Origin: Sphaerulina vaccinii
Taxonomy: Eukaryota > Ascomycota > Dothideomycetes > Mycosphaerellales > Mycosphaerellaceae
Length of the DNA: 64,000 bases
Assembly: GCA_022570795.1 (NCBI GenBank)
Contig: JAKUDP010000007.1
Span: 868,001-932,000 of the forward strand
Reading direction: 5' to 3'
Of the stretch, positions 21,994-33,300 are shown piece by piece (the first letter of the stretch is position 1; every line of letters begins with the position of its first letter). A model generated the notes under the pieces. The model was not told the DNA's origin. It was given only the letters and a program-made list of their open reading frames with translations, and did no database searches. Both the position numbers and the translations under genes were made by a program.

Positions 21994-24320
21994 GTGATGG
22001 CCGATGGTCTCAACCGGTTCAATCCCGGACAGCAGCATTATCTCTACCAGAACCACAACTCTCACACGCGAGGACACCAGCTGGGCGGCCACCGCAACGG
22101 CTCACCTGTCAACAATAACGGCCGTGGCCTCTATCACCCAAGCGCCGACACGCCCTCACCGAATCGCTCACCTGGGACCAATTCACCGGCTCACAATCCT
22201 TACTCGAGCAGCATGTATAATCATACCAATCACAGGCAGAATCAGCACCTGCTCAATGGCGGTTACCAGCCCTTTCAACCGCAGCAGACGGGCATGGGTA
22301 AGGGACTTCAGGGCCAGATTCACGGCGGAAATCAACACCATATGAACAATCAGCACCACGATAGTGGCATGGGCGGGCATAACAACCACTTCGGGAACCA
22401 CCAGCACAACATCTCGACGAGCACGCTCTCGAATGCCACTCCACACTTCACCCCTGCGCATCTTCAGAACGGCACGCCAGAGAGTTCACTTGGCAAGCCT
22501 CACACCGAACATTGGGCTGAGCAGGTGCGGGAATATCAGGTGCTCCGAATGGCGGACAACAAGGCACATTACTACGCTCGGACTGCACCTAGTGTTAGTA
22601 GATTGGGTGGTCAGACTAAGGTTGCGAAGAACGAAGAAGAAGGTGATCGCGTCCGCATAAAGGATGAGTCTGATGAGATGGGCAACTTCCAAACGATAGA
22701 CATGTCCGGCCAAGGACTTAAGGTTCTGACTCCCATAGTGATTAAGCGGTACACGAAGCTAAAGACCCTGCATTTGGCATGGAACAAGTTGATCTCGATA
22801 CCACCCCAGATCGGTACGATGCGATTCCTTTCACAACTGGACCTCAGCTTCAACAACTTGAATGTTCTACCTCCAGAGATTGGCATGCTCACGAGCCTCA
22901 AGAAGTTGACGCTGTACGACAACCACTTGGAGGATCTGCCTTATGAGCTTGGTACGCTCTTCCAGCTGGAGATGCTCGGTATCGAGGGCAATCCTTTGCG
23001 ACAGGACTACAAAGACCGACTCATGGAACATGGCACTCAGGACTTGATCCGCCACCTCCGTGAGCAGGCTCCAAGTAAGTCATGGCACTCACGCTCCGTT
23101 TATGAAGTCTAGCTAACCATCTTGCAGTTCCTGAACCACCTCTGGATCGTACCTGGGTGCCGATTATTGACGACGGCACGGAGTTCACAGACACATTCAC
23201 GATATTGTCCTGGAACACCCTTTGCGATCGAGCAGCGTCCCAGTCCATGTATGGCTACACACCTTCAGAAGCGCTCAGTTGGCCACGTCGACGGAACATG
23301 ATCCTGGACGAAATGACTGGACGGAATGCCGATATCATGTGTCTACAGGAGATCGATACTGAAAACTACGAAGAGTACTTCCGACCGAACCTCGGATCGC
23401 ACGATTACAGAGGAATCTTCAGCCCAAAGAGTCGTGCGAAGACCATGGGCGAGAAGGAGCGAAATGTCGTTGATGGCTGTGCTATATTCTGGAAGAACAC
23501 CAAGTACATCATGCTCGACAAGCAGTTCATCACCTTCAGCGCAGAAGCAATCAAGAGACCTGACATGAAAGGCGAGCACGACGTCTACAATCGAATAATG
23601 CCGAAAGATCACGTTGCAGTCGTACTGTTCTTGGAGAACCGCTTGACTGGTTCTCGATTGATCGTCGCCAATACGCATTTGGCATGGGAGCCTTGGTTTC
23701 AAGATATCAAGATCGTGCAGGTTGCAATTCTGATGGAGCAAGTCCAGAAACTGTCAGAGAAGTATGCCAAGTGGCCGGCTCTGAAGGACTCGGAAAAGAA
23801 GGCATTCGCGCACACTAGCGGGGATAACGCAGACGGCACCGCCGCGGCTCCTATCAAGCCAGGCCCTTCAGTGAAGTACGAAGGACCCACGACTATCCCA
23901 CTCATTGTCTGCGGCGACTTCAACTCGACGGCTAAATCTGGCGTCTATGATCTCATCACGCAAGGTTCGCTCTCGAACTCCCATGAGGAGCTCGGCGAAT
24001 ACAACTATGGTGACTTCACGAGGCACGGAATGAGCCACCCCTTCAGTCTGAAGTCTGCTTACAGCCACATTGGAGAGATGAAGTTCACGAACTATACGCC
24101 GGACTTCCGACAGGTGATTGACTGGGTCTTCTACTCGACACAAACGATGCAGGTGACAGGAGTACTTGGCGAGGTGGATAAAGAATACATGAAGCGCGTG
24201 CCTGGGTTCCCGAATCACTACTTCCCGAGTGATCACTTGCCGCTCTTGACAGAGTTTGCGATCAAGGAGAAAAAGGAGCGCAAGGTGACTGAGACAGATT
24301 TTGGCAATAACAAGCGATAG
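21994..24320 (+). CDS. CCR4: CCR4 poly(A)-specific 3'-5' deadenylase (CCR4-NOT catalytic subunit)
   Basis: Exons 21994-23074 and 23128-24320 with a 53-nt intron whose branch region is GCTAAC; 757 aa. The N-terminal 190 residues are Asn/His/Gln-rich and disordered. Leucine-rich repeats occupy about residues 230-345 (LKTLHLAWNKLISIPPQIG, LSQLDLSFNNLNVLPPEIG), the part that binds the NOT scaffold via CAF1. The intron falls just after the repeats. The exonuclease-endonuclease-phosphatase domain follows, with catalytic residues visible: Glu435 in MCLQEID, Asp624 and Asn626 in CGDFNS, and Asp729-His730 in PSDHLPL. It acts in the cytoplasm in mRNA poly(A) shortening. A second in-frame ATG one codon later (MADGLNRF) may be the used start. 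Confidence 0.97.
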
Positions 24321-25072
24321 GCGCCTCGGTTTCTGAATTTAAGTGCTTTCGCTTGTACAGGTAGAGGGAAGCACGCACAGGTGAGGTGCGCTGGGTCCGG
24401 TGATATGAGGTTGGGCGTTCAACTTTGTTACAGCGAAGCACAGGCGGGCAGGCAGTCGATTTCGCAGCCGATTGTCGACAATGATGGTTTTGGAAAGTCA
24501 TCACTGCAATCACTTTGTTTTATCAGGAATCACTACAATGATGAGACGTATTGTTTATGTCGCTGGCGCAAAGGAGACAATTACACAGTGAGAGAGCAGC
24601 GGCGTTCGGTATCGGAGAATTGTCGATGGTAGAAGTCTTGTGACATGAGTATTGCAGCATAGTCGGTGCTCTGTATGAGTTACACACAAGATTGTTCTCT
24701 ACTTCATAATGCTCTTTCATCATCGTAAATGAGCGAACTTACAAGCTGTGATCTGAAGCATTTGGAGCTTCCAAAGCTCCTTACTTTCTCAGAACTGATC
24801 GCTTGACCGAACCCACTTCTCTCGCTTCGCATACCCACTATGCTCTCGAAAGCAGCATTGGCCAACTCACATGATGAACAGTTCATGCGAGACAGCACCG
24901 TGCCGCCGACCTCAGCTAGCTTCCGTTCTCTGTCCTCCAATAAACTATGCCTGCCACACGACAAGAATCTTGGCGTCGATCTAGCCGGCGGATCTAGCCG
25001 GACAGATTGTCAACTTTCTTTTGACTTGGCTGACCTGAACTTTCGACTTTCGAGACGCTCTCTGATCACACG
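24321..25072. other. Intergenic between CCR4 and DHR2
   Basis: About 750 bases between two plus-strand genes. Only short frames without domains. It presumably holds the CCR4 3' end and the DHR2 promoter. Confidence 0.4.
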
Positions 25073-27521
25073 ATGAGCCGATTTAAGAACCTCGATGGGT
25101 CGATAGAGGCTCAGACTTCGAAGCCTAAGAAGAGAAAACGAGATGACAAAGCACAGCATAATCCTTATGCAGTGAAAAAGCAGAAACTTCATGAAGGGAG
25201 GACACAGCTGCCGATATGGGTAAGTGAAGAAAGTGGTCTGACCCCAGATATCTCTGCGAACTGATGCGATCCACGGAGCTGAGGGCGTAGATGCACCTCA
25301 GTCTGACCAAAATTCATACCGGAGATACTTGCTAACGATGTGCCAAATTTAGCCTCGTGCAAAGGAGATCCGCAAATCACTCTCAGGCGACCAAGATATC
25401 CTTATATTGACTGGAGAGACAGGAAGCGGTAAATCTACTCAAGTACCTCAATTCCTGCTGGATGCAACATGGTGCTCCGGAAAGATCGCAGTGACTCAGC
25501 CGAGGAGAGTCGCAGCGATCAGTTTGGCTAGGCGTGTAGCGGAGGAGATGGGCTCACCTCTCGGACCATCTAGTCGCACGAGTAGGGTCGGCTACAGTGT
25601 GAGATTTGATGATAATACCAGCGAAGGCACGCGAATCAAGTATCTTACGGAAGGTATGCTACTGCAGGAGATGCTACGAGACCCGAAACTGTCGCAGTAC
25701 AGCTGCGTGGTGGTCGATGAGGTGCACGAGAGATCTGTGGACGTGGATCTCATTCTTGGATTCTTGAAGGGGCTAGTACAGGAGAGGCGAAGGAAGCGAA
25801 AGGTGCTGAAGGTGGTTGTGATGAGTGCTACGGCTGATGTTGAGAGTCTGAGAGGCTTCTTTGCAGTATCCGAGACTGCATCTCAGAAAAGTGGCGAGAA
25901 CCAAGCGAAGCTGGAGGAACCTCAGACCAGATCGACCTCTTCTGGAGAGCAGAGTGATAGCTGGGAAGGGTTCGAAAATGACGACAAAAAGGACAGTGCA
26001 CCAACAGACACGCCAGATCGAGTCGCTCTCTGCCACGTTGAAGGCCGCCAGTACCCAGTGAAGCTCCAATACACAGCAAGCCCATCGGAAGATGTTATCG
26101 ACGCAGCGCTGCAGCGGATCTTCCAGATACACTGCAAAGAGCCTATGCCTGGTGATGTACTAGTGTTCTTAACCGGCCAGGAAGCCATCACTGGTCTCCA
26201 GAGGCTGACCGAGGAATTTGCATCAAGCTTAACAACCGACTTTCCGAAGATGCTCGTGCTACCACTGTATGCTGCACTGTCCCAGCAAGCTCAGCAGCGG
26301 ATCTTCGAAAGAGCGCCACCAAATACGAGGAAAGTCATCCTATCAACCAACATCGCTGAGACCTCCGTAACAGTCCCTGGCGTGCGATTCGTTGTCGACA
26401 CAGGCAAAGCCAAGATCAAGCAGTTCCGCCCACGCCTAGGGATCGAATCTCTGCTCATCAAGCCCATCTCAAGATCGTCTGCAGACCAACGGAAAGGTCG
26501 TGCTGGACGTGAAGCGCCTGGCCAGTGCTATCGTTTGTTCACCGAAGCAGAATATAAGTCTCTGGAACAGAACACGAAACCAGAGATCTTACATTGCGAT
26601 TTGACAGGCGCAGTACTCAAGATGAAAGCGAGAGGCATTGAAGACGTGTTCGGGTTTCCTTTCTTGACATCTCCTTCACAAGAAGCCATGGGTCGCTCGC
26701 TGGTTCAATTGCATCAATTAGGCTGCATCGACGATGCTGGCAAGATCACGGACGTGGGAAAGAAAGTCGCTCGACTTCCTTTGCCACCTCCACTTGGACG
26801 TGTTATACTGGAAGCCTCACGACCAGAACGCGACTGCTTGCTAGAAGTCATTGATATTGTTGCCGGACTGGACGTGGAGAGTATATGGATGCCAGCGGAT
26901 ACCGAAGAAGCGAGGGAGAAGGCTCTGGAAGCACGTTCACAACTCTTCTCAAGACGCGGTGACCACATCACACTTTTGAATGCTATTCGAGGGTACTCTG
27001 AAGAGAAGTCGGATCGCAAGAGGTGGGCGATTGATCGTATGATCTCTCATCGATCAATGCAGAGTGTAAGTCGAAAGCCCTCATTTCTCTTAATACTCTC
27101 ACTGGCTGAGCCGCCGAGAGTACAGACAGCCAGTACCCAGACGCGATTCGATTTCAGAGATAGTTGCTGACCTTTATGTTTCTAGGTCATGGACGTCCGC
27201 AAGCAACTCCAAATCCAAACCAAGACCCTCCTCGCCAAACCTACTCTTCGAGAGACCATCGATGAAGAAACCCAAGACGCAGTTCTGAAATGCTTTCTTC
27301 GAGGCTTCAGCGGTAATGTGGCAAGATTATGTCCTGATAAGACCTACAAAACCTTCGGCAATCAGCAGGTGGCTATACATCCTTCTTCAACACTATATGG
27401 AGCTAAGCGAGAAGCGATTATGTTCAATGACTTCACTTTTACGACTAAGCCGTGGGCGAGAAAGGTCTCGGCTATTGAGTTGAGGTGGTTGGAGGAGGTG
27501 GAGTATTTGGCAGGACAGTAG
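25073..27521 (+). CDS. DHR2: DEAH-box ATP-dependent RNA helicase, DHR2 homologue
   Basis: Exons 25073-25219, 25353-27065 and 27186-27521, all phase 0; 731 aa, near yeast Dhr2. The basic N-terminus (KPKKRKRDD) suggests nuclear/nucleolar entry. Helicase motifs in order: I GETGSGKST (70-78), Ia TQPRRVAA, II DEVH (171-174), III SAT (207-209), an acidic insertion, IV-V with STNIAETSVTV, VI QRKGRAGR (about 427-434), then winged-helix, ratchet and OB-fold regions with the C-terminal LYGAKREAIMFNDF segment. The DEVH form of motif II fits some DEAH proteins. Dhr2 works in 18S rRNA processing in the nucleolus. Both introns (133 and 120 nt) belong to the introner-like family described separately. The 3' end is 29 bp from the convergent HRI1 stop. 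Confidence 0.92.
25220..25352 (+). repeat. Introner-like element: DHR2 intron 1
   Basis: 133-nt spliceosomal intron (GTAAGT...TTAG). It carries the family core GAGATACTTGCTAAC at 25322-25336, where CTAAC is the branch site, and a GATATCTCTGC word also found in CWH43 intron 5. Splicing is phase 0 and required for an open DHR2 frame. Confidence 0.8.
27066..27185 (+). repeat. Introner-like element: DHR2 intron 2
   Basis: 120-nt intron (GTAAGT...CTAG). The core at 27155-27168 is CAGAGATAGTTGCT, one mismatch from the family consensus, followed by GACC (branch CTGAC). Same distance to the 3' splice site as in the other copies. Confidence 0.75.
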
Positions 27522-27550
27522 CATGTATACGACCACGAAAGACCTGCATT

Positions 27551-28261
27551 CTACTCCTCCGACAACTCTATAACAGTCCACTCGTGCTCACCACAGTTGA
27601 TCTTGCCTCCCAATTTGAGCTTCGCAGGTTCCATAGCCTCACCACAAGGCAGATTCATCTTTCCCATCCTCACGGTACGCTTCCAAGCATCCTCATTCCA
27701 AGCCCACCTTTCCACAGTAACATCACTCCCTGACCTCATGATACCTTGGCAGAACTGTCCCACTCTCACCACCAAACCTCTCACTTCATGCTTCTCATCA
27801 TGGACCTGTAGAACAACACACTGCGCCTCACTGCTCTCCCTCCCAGCACGCTCAACCTTCACATCTTCCCAGACCTCCTCGTATTCCGTCATTTTCTCAG
27901 TAACAGGGTTCACCATACTCCCTTTCTCCAGGATCTTTCCGTCAGGCAAAGAGTAATTATCTCCCTCATCCTGTACACCGTCTGCATCCGGGCTTCGAGA
28001 GTCAATCCAGTGTTTCCAGACTCCATGTGTGATCTCTTCGCCGTTTGGACCTTTGGCTGGTGTGGACGAGGAAGTGCCGGCGAGTCCCCATTCAAGTTGG
28101 GAGAGAGACTGATCCTCTGATGAGAAAGCTTCCTTAAAGATACGAAGATCCACGAAACGGTGCTCGTTGGATGTTGTGACTATTGTTGAGGTGTTGTCTT
28201 TATCTGGAATGGGATCTGGAAGCCAGCGGAGATAGTGTCGGAGAGAGATACTTGAAGACAT
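27551..28261 (-). CDS. HRI1: HRI1-family protein
   Basis: Single exon, 236 aa (yeast Hri1 244 aa). Matches the family order: an N-terminal SISLRHYLRW strand, FVDLRIF near residue 37, the LEWGLAGTSSS segment near 55-67 (compare FEWAFAGT in yeast), WKHWIDSR, an acidic loop, then MTEYEEVWEDV and a second beta domain with CVVLQVHDEKHEVRGLVVRVGQFCQGIM. Hri1 proteins are two-domain, lipocalin-like beta-barrel proteins; the yeast protein was linked to the Sec72/translocon interaction network, but its function is unclear. No introns. Tail-to-tail with DHR2 (29 bp between stop codons) and 277 bp downstream of the phosphoesterase gene on the same strand. Confidence 0.8.
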   Translation of the reverse strand: MSSSISLRHYLRWLPDPIPDKDNTSTIVTTSNEHRFVDLRIFKEAFSSEDQSLSQLEWGLAGTSSSTPAKGPNGEEITHGVWKHWIDSRSPDADGVQDEGDNYSLPDGKILEKGSMVNPVTEKMTEYEEVWEDVKVERAGRESSEAQCVVLQVHDEKHEVRGLVVRVGQFCQGIMRSGSDVTVERWAWNEDAWKRTVRMGKMNLPCGEAMEPAKLKLGGKINCGEHEWTVIELSEE

Positions 28262-28538
28262 TATCGTCTTTCTTGGATTTGTGTGGGTAGTAAGCTCGTT
28301 GGTTGTTCTGAATAGTCCTACTTATGATATGTGGTTGCGTGATGTTGAGAAGATACTATACCAAGGACTGAGGTGGAGTGGAGCCGATATTGTGATACCC
28401 ACATTGGGGTAAGCGTGGAGGTTTCGACGAAAGTGATGAACATAAAGCTTCTCCATTCTATAGTATCGAATTTGATAGCACCCTAAGGCTACTTCTAGCA
28501 GCATAGATAGCACAAGATCGTGGAGAGAGCGGCAACAA

Positions 28539-29694
28539 TTACTTCGAGTGATCGTTGCCCACCTCACGTGCAGAACATTTCAACTCCAAGTCCACCACCC
28601 AAGGTGCGTTAACCGGCTTATTCTTCCCATTCATAATCGCAGCATTAACCATCAACGTATTATCACCTTGCACAACCTCCATCTTCCTCGGCTCTTCTTT
28701 TACTCCTGCCTTACTAACCGTGACGTAAAGCCTCTTCTTTACTTCAATCCATCCTTTTGGTCCCTTCTCAACAGGCCAATTTCTGACTTGAACTCCATAA
28801 CCCTCGTGAATGTGGCCGAAGCAATGTAACAGCGGTCTGACGTTTTCAACAGCTGAGCGCAGAGACGTGCAGCCTGCAACAGAAGGTAAGCAAGTATCTC
28901 TCTTGAAAAGCGAGAATGTGTCTCAGCGACTCTGCCTCCGAGCTTGTCGCCTTGGCGGCCTCAAGCTCAGTGAGACATGGGAAAGAGGGGATGCCTTTAC
29001 TTACCTGTGTGCGCCCCATGCGTGAAGTCCAGGCTGTCTTCTGGTGGGCCATGTGTCATGACGATGTCGGTGCCTTCTGGAATCGTCCAGCGTGGCGCGC
29101 GTGCCTTATATCCAAATGCCCAGTCGCAGAATTCAGGCGTGTAGGGTGACACGAAGATCTTAAAGGTAGCGCCGCTACACAAAGTGAAGTTATGCGTGCC
29201 CTCTGTGAGGTAAGCCACCTTGGCTGCCTTTGCTAGTGGTCCTGTCATAATGCCGACAGCCTGCAAAGGTAGAAGGTAAGCAAGTATCTCTGAAAAGTGT
29301 GAATGTGTCTCAGCAGATCTTGTCTGTGAGCTTGTCGCCTCAGCAGGCTCAGGCTCAGTGAGACATGGGGGAATGCCCTTGGCCTACTACTGCTTACCTC
29401 ATCGTGTTCTCCAGGCTCATCGTCCTCTTCTAGGTGAGTGTTCCAGTATTCTTTATCGAGACTGATGTCGTGATTTCCGGCGATGACTAGCTTGAGTTCG
29501 GCGTCGAAGTCGCCAAGCATTCGGAGAGCTTTCTTGTATGCAGAGATACCTCCGACTTGTGTAAGATCTCCACAGTGCAGGACGACATCAACTTTTGGCA
29601 AAGGTCGCGCAAGGGGACACGACTCTTCTGCTTCTTCGCGCACAAAGTTGTGCGTGTCTGACAGTATCATGAACCTGACCAACTTGTGAGACAT
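28539..29694 (-). CDS. Calcineurin-like metallophosphoesterase
   Basis: Three exons: 29694-29398, 29260-29005 and 28873-28539; 295 aa. All metal-binding motifs of the calcineurin-like fold appear once the introns are removed: SDTHNF (Asp13, His15), HCGDLTQ (Gly42-Asp43), GNHD (73-76), MTHGPP (His169) and FGHIHEG (Gly204-His207). The GHxH motif and the C-terminal 95 residues are only in exon 3, which has no ATG of its own. The family is a group of fungal cytosolic phosphoesterases of unknown substrate. Both introns are introner-like elements and strongly resemble each other. A possible upstream 5' exon containing an ATG (near 30013) could not be joined in frame, so I start at the ATG giving MSHKLVRFMILSD. 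Confidence 0.88.
28874..29004 (-). repeat. Introner-like element: phosphoesterase intron 2
   Basis: 131-nt intron. On the plus strand the core reads AGCAAGTATCTCT at 28889-28901. Inverted arms TGTCTCA/TGAGACA (plus-strand 28919-28925 and 28971-28977) can pair to form a hairpin. It is similar along its length to the other intron of this gene. Confidence 0.85.
29261..29397 (-). repeat. Introner-like element: phosphoesterase intron 1
   Basis: 137-nt intron with core AGCAAGTATCTCTG (plus strand, 29279-29292) and hairpin arms at 29305-29311 and 29359-29365. Shares the run GGCGACAAGCTC and both arms with intron 2. Confidence 0.85.
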
Positions 29695-30333
29695 GGTCAC
29701 CTGTATGTGCTAGTGGCCCTGAGAAGTGTATGAGGTAGTCTTCTTGATGGGTCGTGCTTTTGTATGTTATTGTAGAGTAGGAGCCGGATAGATCGCGAAG
29801 TATTTACCCATCTCTCGATGGAATTTCAGCTGGTTGATGATGACCAAAAACGCTTCTGATTGGCGTGGTAGAGGCTGGTAGCTCGAGCGGATTGCCACGC
29901 GACCGAGAAGTTAAAGTCTACCGATTGAGCGACTGTCAGCTTACCAAAGACTCTTGTGTTCTTGGACAGAACGGACTAGCATCAGTGGTCTCATTCCGGA
30001 GTTCTCTGTTGTAGTTGCCATTCTGGGCTGGCTGACAGAGGTCTGCTGTTCATCTCTGATATGTCTCTTGTATGTTATACTGTCAGGTCTGCGTTCGCGT
30101 TGGCGCGGTGCTGGCGAGAGACGTGGAGAGGTGTGCTGTATCCAGTCAAGTCTGCAAAGGGACATTATTGACGACATGTATTCGTACACTGCTACTTACT
30201 GTTCATTATTGTCTACAAATGCCAGCCGCCCAAACCATCCTCACAGAGAAAGTATCTCCGGGACACGCATCATCCACCTCAAGGCCCGAGAAGTCGTCAC
30301 GGCCGCATAGTCTTCGTCCATAGTCAGAGATGT
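29695..30333. other. Intergenic between phosphoesterase and CWH43
   Basis: About 640 bases. A minus-strand frame (29941-30189) contains MATTTENSGMRPLM and ends in a GTAAGC donor-like site near 29940, so it could be a 5' exon of the phosphoesterase transcript, but no acceptor joins it in frame. Otherwise nothing supported. Confidence 0.4.
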
Positions 30334-33300
30334 CTAGGCGTAGTACCTGGGTTCATTGAAAACGTGATATCTGTGATCTCGTACTCCGTTGCCCCTGAAG
30401 ATCTGAGGGAAGCGTAGAGGCTCTGGGACTTGGTCCTCGGCGATGAGTTCATTGGACGGGTTCTCTGGCTGGCCGACCACGAACTTGCCAATCTGCAGCT
30501 CTGTGTCGGTAATCGTACTACGAGAGACGCGAGCGTAGCCAGTACGTCTCATGTTCTTGTAGAGGATGTACTCGCACCAGCGGTCCCAGTCTGACGGGTC
30601 GATGTCTCTCATGCCGGAGGTGTCTGATACGTAGGTGTTGTAGTTGCCCTCCTTGGGCTTGGTGACAAGGTAGGACAGGAGAATGCTTGGACGATTCGTG
30701 CTGCCCATCAGGTTGGCGAGGTACTCAGACTGCAGGCGTCGATCTTCGGGGTCTTCTTCCTGGCCAGAGTGGAAGACGAAGACGTCTACCAGCTCTCCGT
30801 ACGCGTCAATTGTGGCGTGGATAGCTGGAGCCAGCTCGCCAACTGGCGAGGGTAGCAGGTGGTGTGTGGAGTTCACAATTGGGAACTTCGAGAGGAGTGC
30901 GCTGCCCCAAGTGTGCTTGTTTGGTCCTGGACCATAGTCGACATACATGCCTAGAAGTAGTAGGTTAGCAAGTATCTCTGAAATCTGGAGTGAGCTGAAA
31001 AAGAGCTGTCCACAACCTCACTGTCCTTGTCGAGCGGTCAAGGCAGAGATATTGCAGACATGCAGTTCAGCAACCGTCTTCTTGACTTACCAAGTTCTTC
31101 CGCGAGGTACTGAGTAGTATCGCGATTGCCCATGATGATACGCTGCAGATCTGATTCGAGAAGTCCGACCACATCAAGCTCTGTCTCGCGAATCAGTGAT
31201 TCCATGCGGCGTTCGGAGCTCCACATATCGTTGTCGATGCTGAAATGGATGGTCCAGATACCAGCAGTGATGAGCTTGCTATCCTTATGGTACGGCTGGT
31301 AGTTGTATGTCGGAAAGCGGAGATATGCAACGGCCATACTGACAAGTTGCAGTCCGAGCAAAGCGTAGATGAAGTAGCTTCTTTGCTTCTTCGCAGCTGG
31401 GTTTGGAGGTGGCTGGAAGGACTTCTGCTTTGCAGGACTGCTGTTGTAGGTCGAAGAGAAGACGCCGGCTCCGATCATGAGCATCGTGGCGAGCATTACC
31501 CAATCCGTGCGCTCACGCACAAGTGGTCCTCCTGGCACGAACGCATAAGCGACGACCCAGACATGGAAGAGGACCATGAAATTGTAGAAGAAGAAGCCGA
31601 CGAAGAAGGTTCGTCCTGGTGCGCATCGAACAGCATTGGTAATGAGAGCTGGTGTGACGGCCATGAGGTAGACAGCGAGAGTAAGACCGCCGTAGTAGCC
31701 TGTCCAGTGAGTCTGAAGGGTCAGGACTGCAGCGCCGACAGAGCCTAACCCGAATGCTGTCCAGCTACGGGCGACACTTGGATACCACATTCCGATGAGC
31801 AGACCTAGGCCCATGGCACCAATCGTCCAAGCTCCGTGTGGCGAAGCTAGAGGGCCACGGACTGGGAAACCTTCCCATACCCACAAGATCATGGTGCTAG
31901 AATCCGAGAGCAGAGAGTGGAGTCCGAAAAAGGCACCTGCAAGACCAAGGCCAGCCAGGAATGAAGGGCCTCTCGGCTTCTCCTGGTTGCGTTCGCTGCC
32001 GATGTTCTTGTTCTGCTTCATGTATGTGCGTACCAGCGCAAGCACGAAGAGGACGATACCGGTCTTGTTCAGACCTCCATTGGCATCGTGCATAATGGGC
32101 CACAGTGGATTGTTGGTCCAGAATGCGAATTTAGAGATGCTGCTTGCGATGAGGCCGAGGAGCCATGCGGAGATGTTGGCTTCGAGCATTGCTGGCTGGT
32201 TACGCTTGCTCCACCATAAAGCGACCCAGGCGAGGGTACCCTGCCAGACACCGAAGCTCACCAGGTAAAGCCGTTGGGGTGGGTTCACCACAAGATATGC
32301 GAGCAGTCCAGTGCCTGAAGTCAGGAGCACAAGTGGAATGTTTCGAGTCACAAATCGTCGCAGAGGAGGAATACCAAGCAGCATGGGCGAAATAGTAGAC
32401 ATGACAGCAACTTCATAGCCAGAAATGCCCATGTGCCTACAAGTAAAAGCCGAAGGGTCAGCAAGTATCTCTGAATTTAGAGGCTGCCTCGTCAGTGCCT
32501 GTCTTCAAGCTCAGCGCCTCAGTGAGGGCGAGCCTGGAGAGACACTGAGGGCAAGCCTTTCTCGTGCTTCTGTGCTTACCATAGAGGAAAGTACCAGACC
32601 ACGACTCCCAGCGAGGTGAGGATGGTCCAGAATATGTATCCTAAGTAGACATCCGCGACGGCGTCAAGCATCTCAGCCCATGTGAACGCGCTAGCATCGA
32701 AGACACTGCCAATTGGTTTATCTTTCTGTTTCTCGAGAGTCCTCTCTGCAACATTCCCACTGTGAGTAGCCATCAGCACTATACTTGCTCGCGAGCCAGC
32801 ACAACACCCGTACCGTCTATTTTGGAAGCCATTGGACGTACCCCTTGCTGAGCCCCTTGACATCGCGAATTTGGATTTCGAAGCTGCTGAAGTCGTATGC
32901 GGTGACGGCATCAAAGGCGACATCGAGGAGGACGAGTGACCATTCGAAGAAAGCGTAGATGGTGTATGCTATGATCAGGTCAGTTGCCTGTGATCCAGTT
33001 CGACAATGGACTACTGACCTCCTGGTACACGGTGGACCTTGTGCTGGATGAAGAAGTAGACCAAAGGAACCAGAGTCGCGAAGAAGGCTCCACCAAAGTA
33101 CTTCCTCAGCTTGATAGCCTGCGGGTTTGGTGGACTCAATGCAATGCAGCCGATAGTCCACGGAAGAGTCGCCACCAGATAGCTAATCATGAAAATGTCA
33201 TGCCAATCGTGATCATCAGTAGAAGTGACATATGTCCATCCTCCACAAGTCAAGGTTCTGAAGACACCCACGCCTGCCACGAAGTTGACCAGTCTATTGC

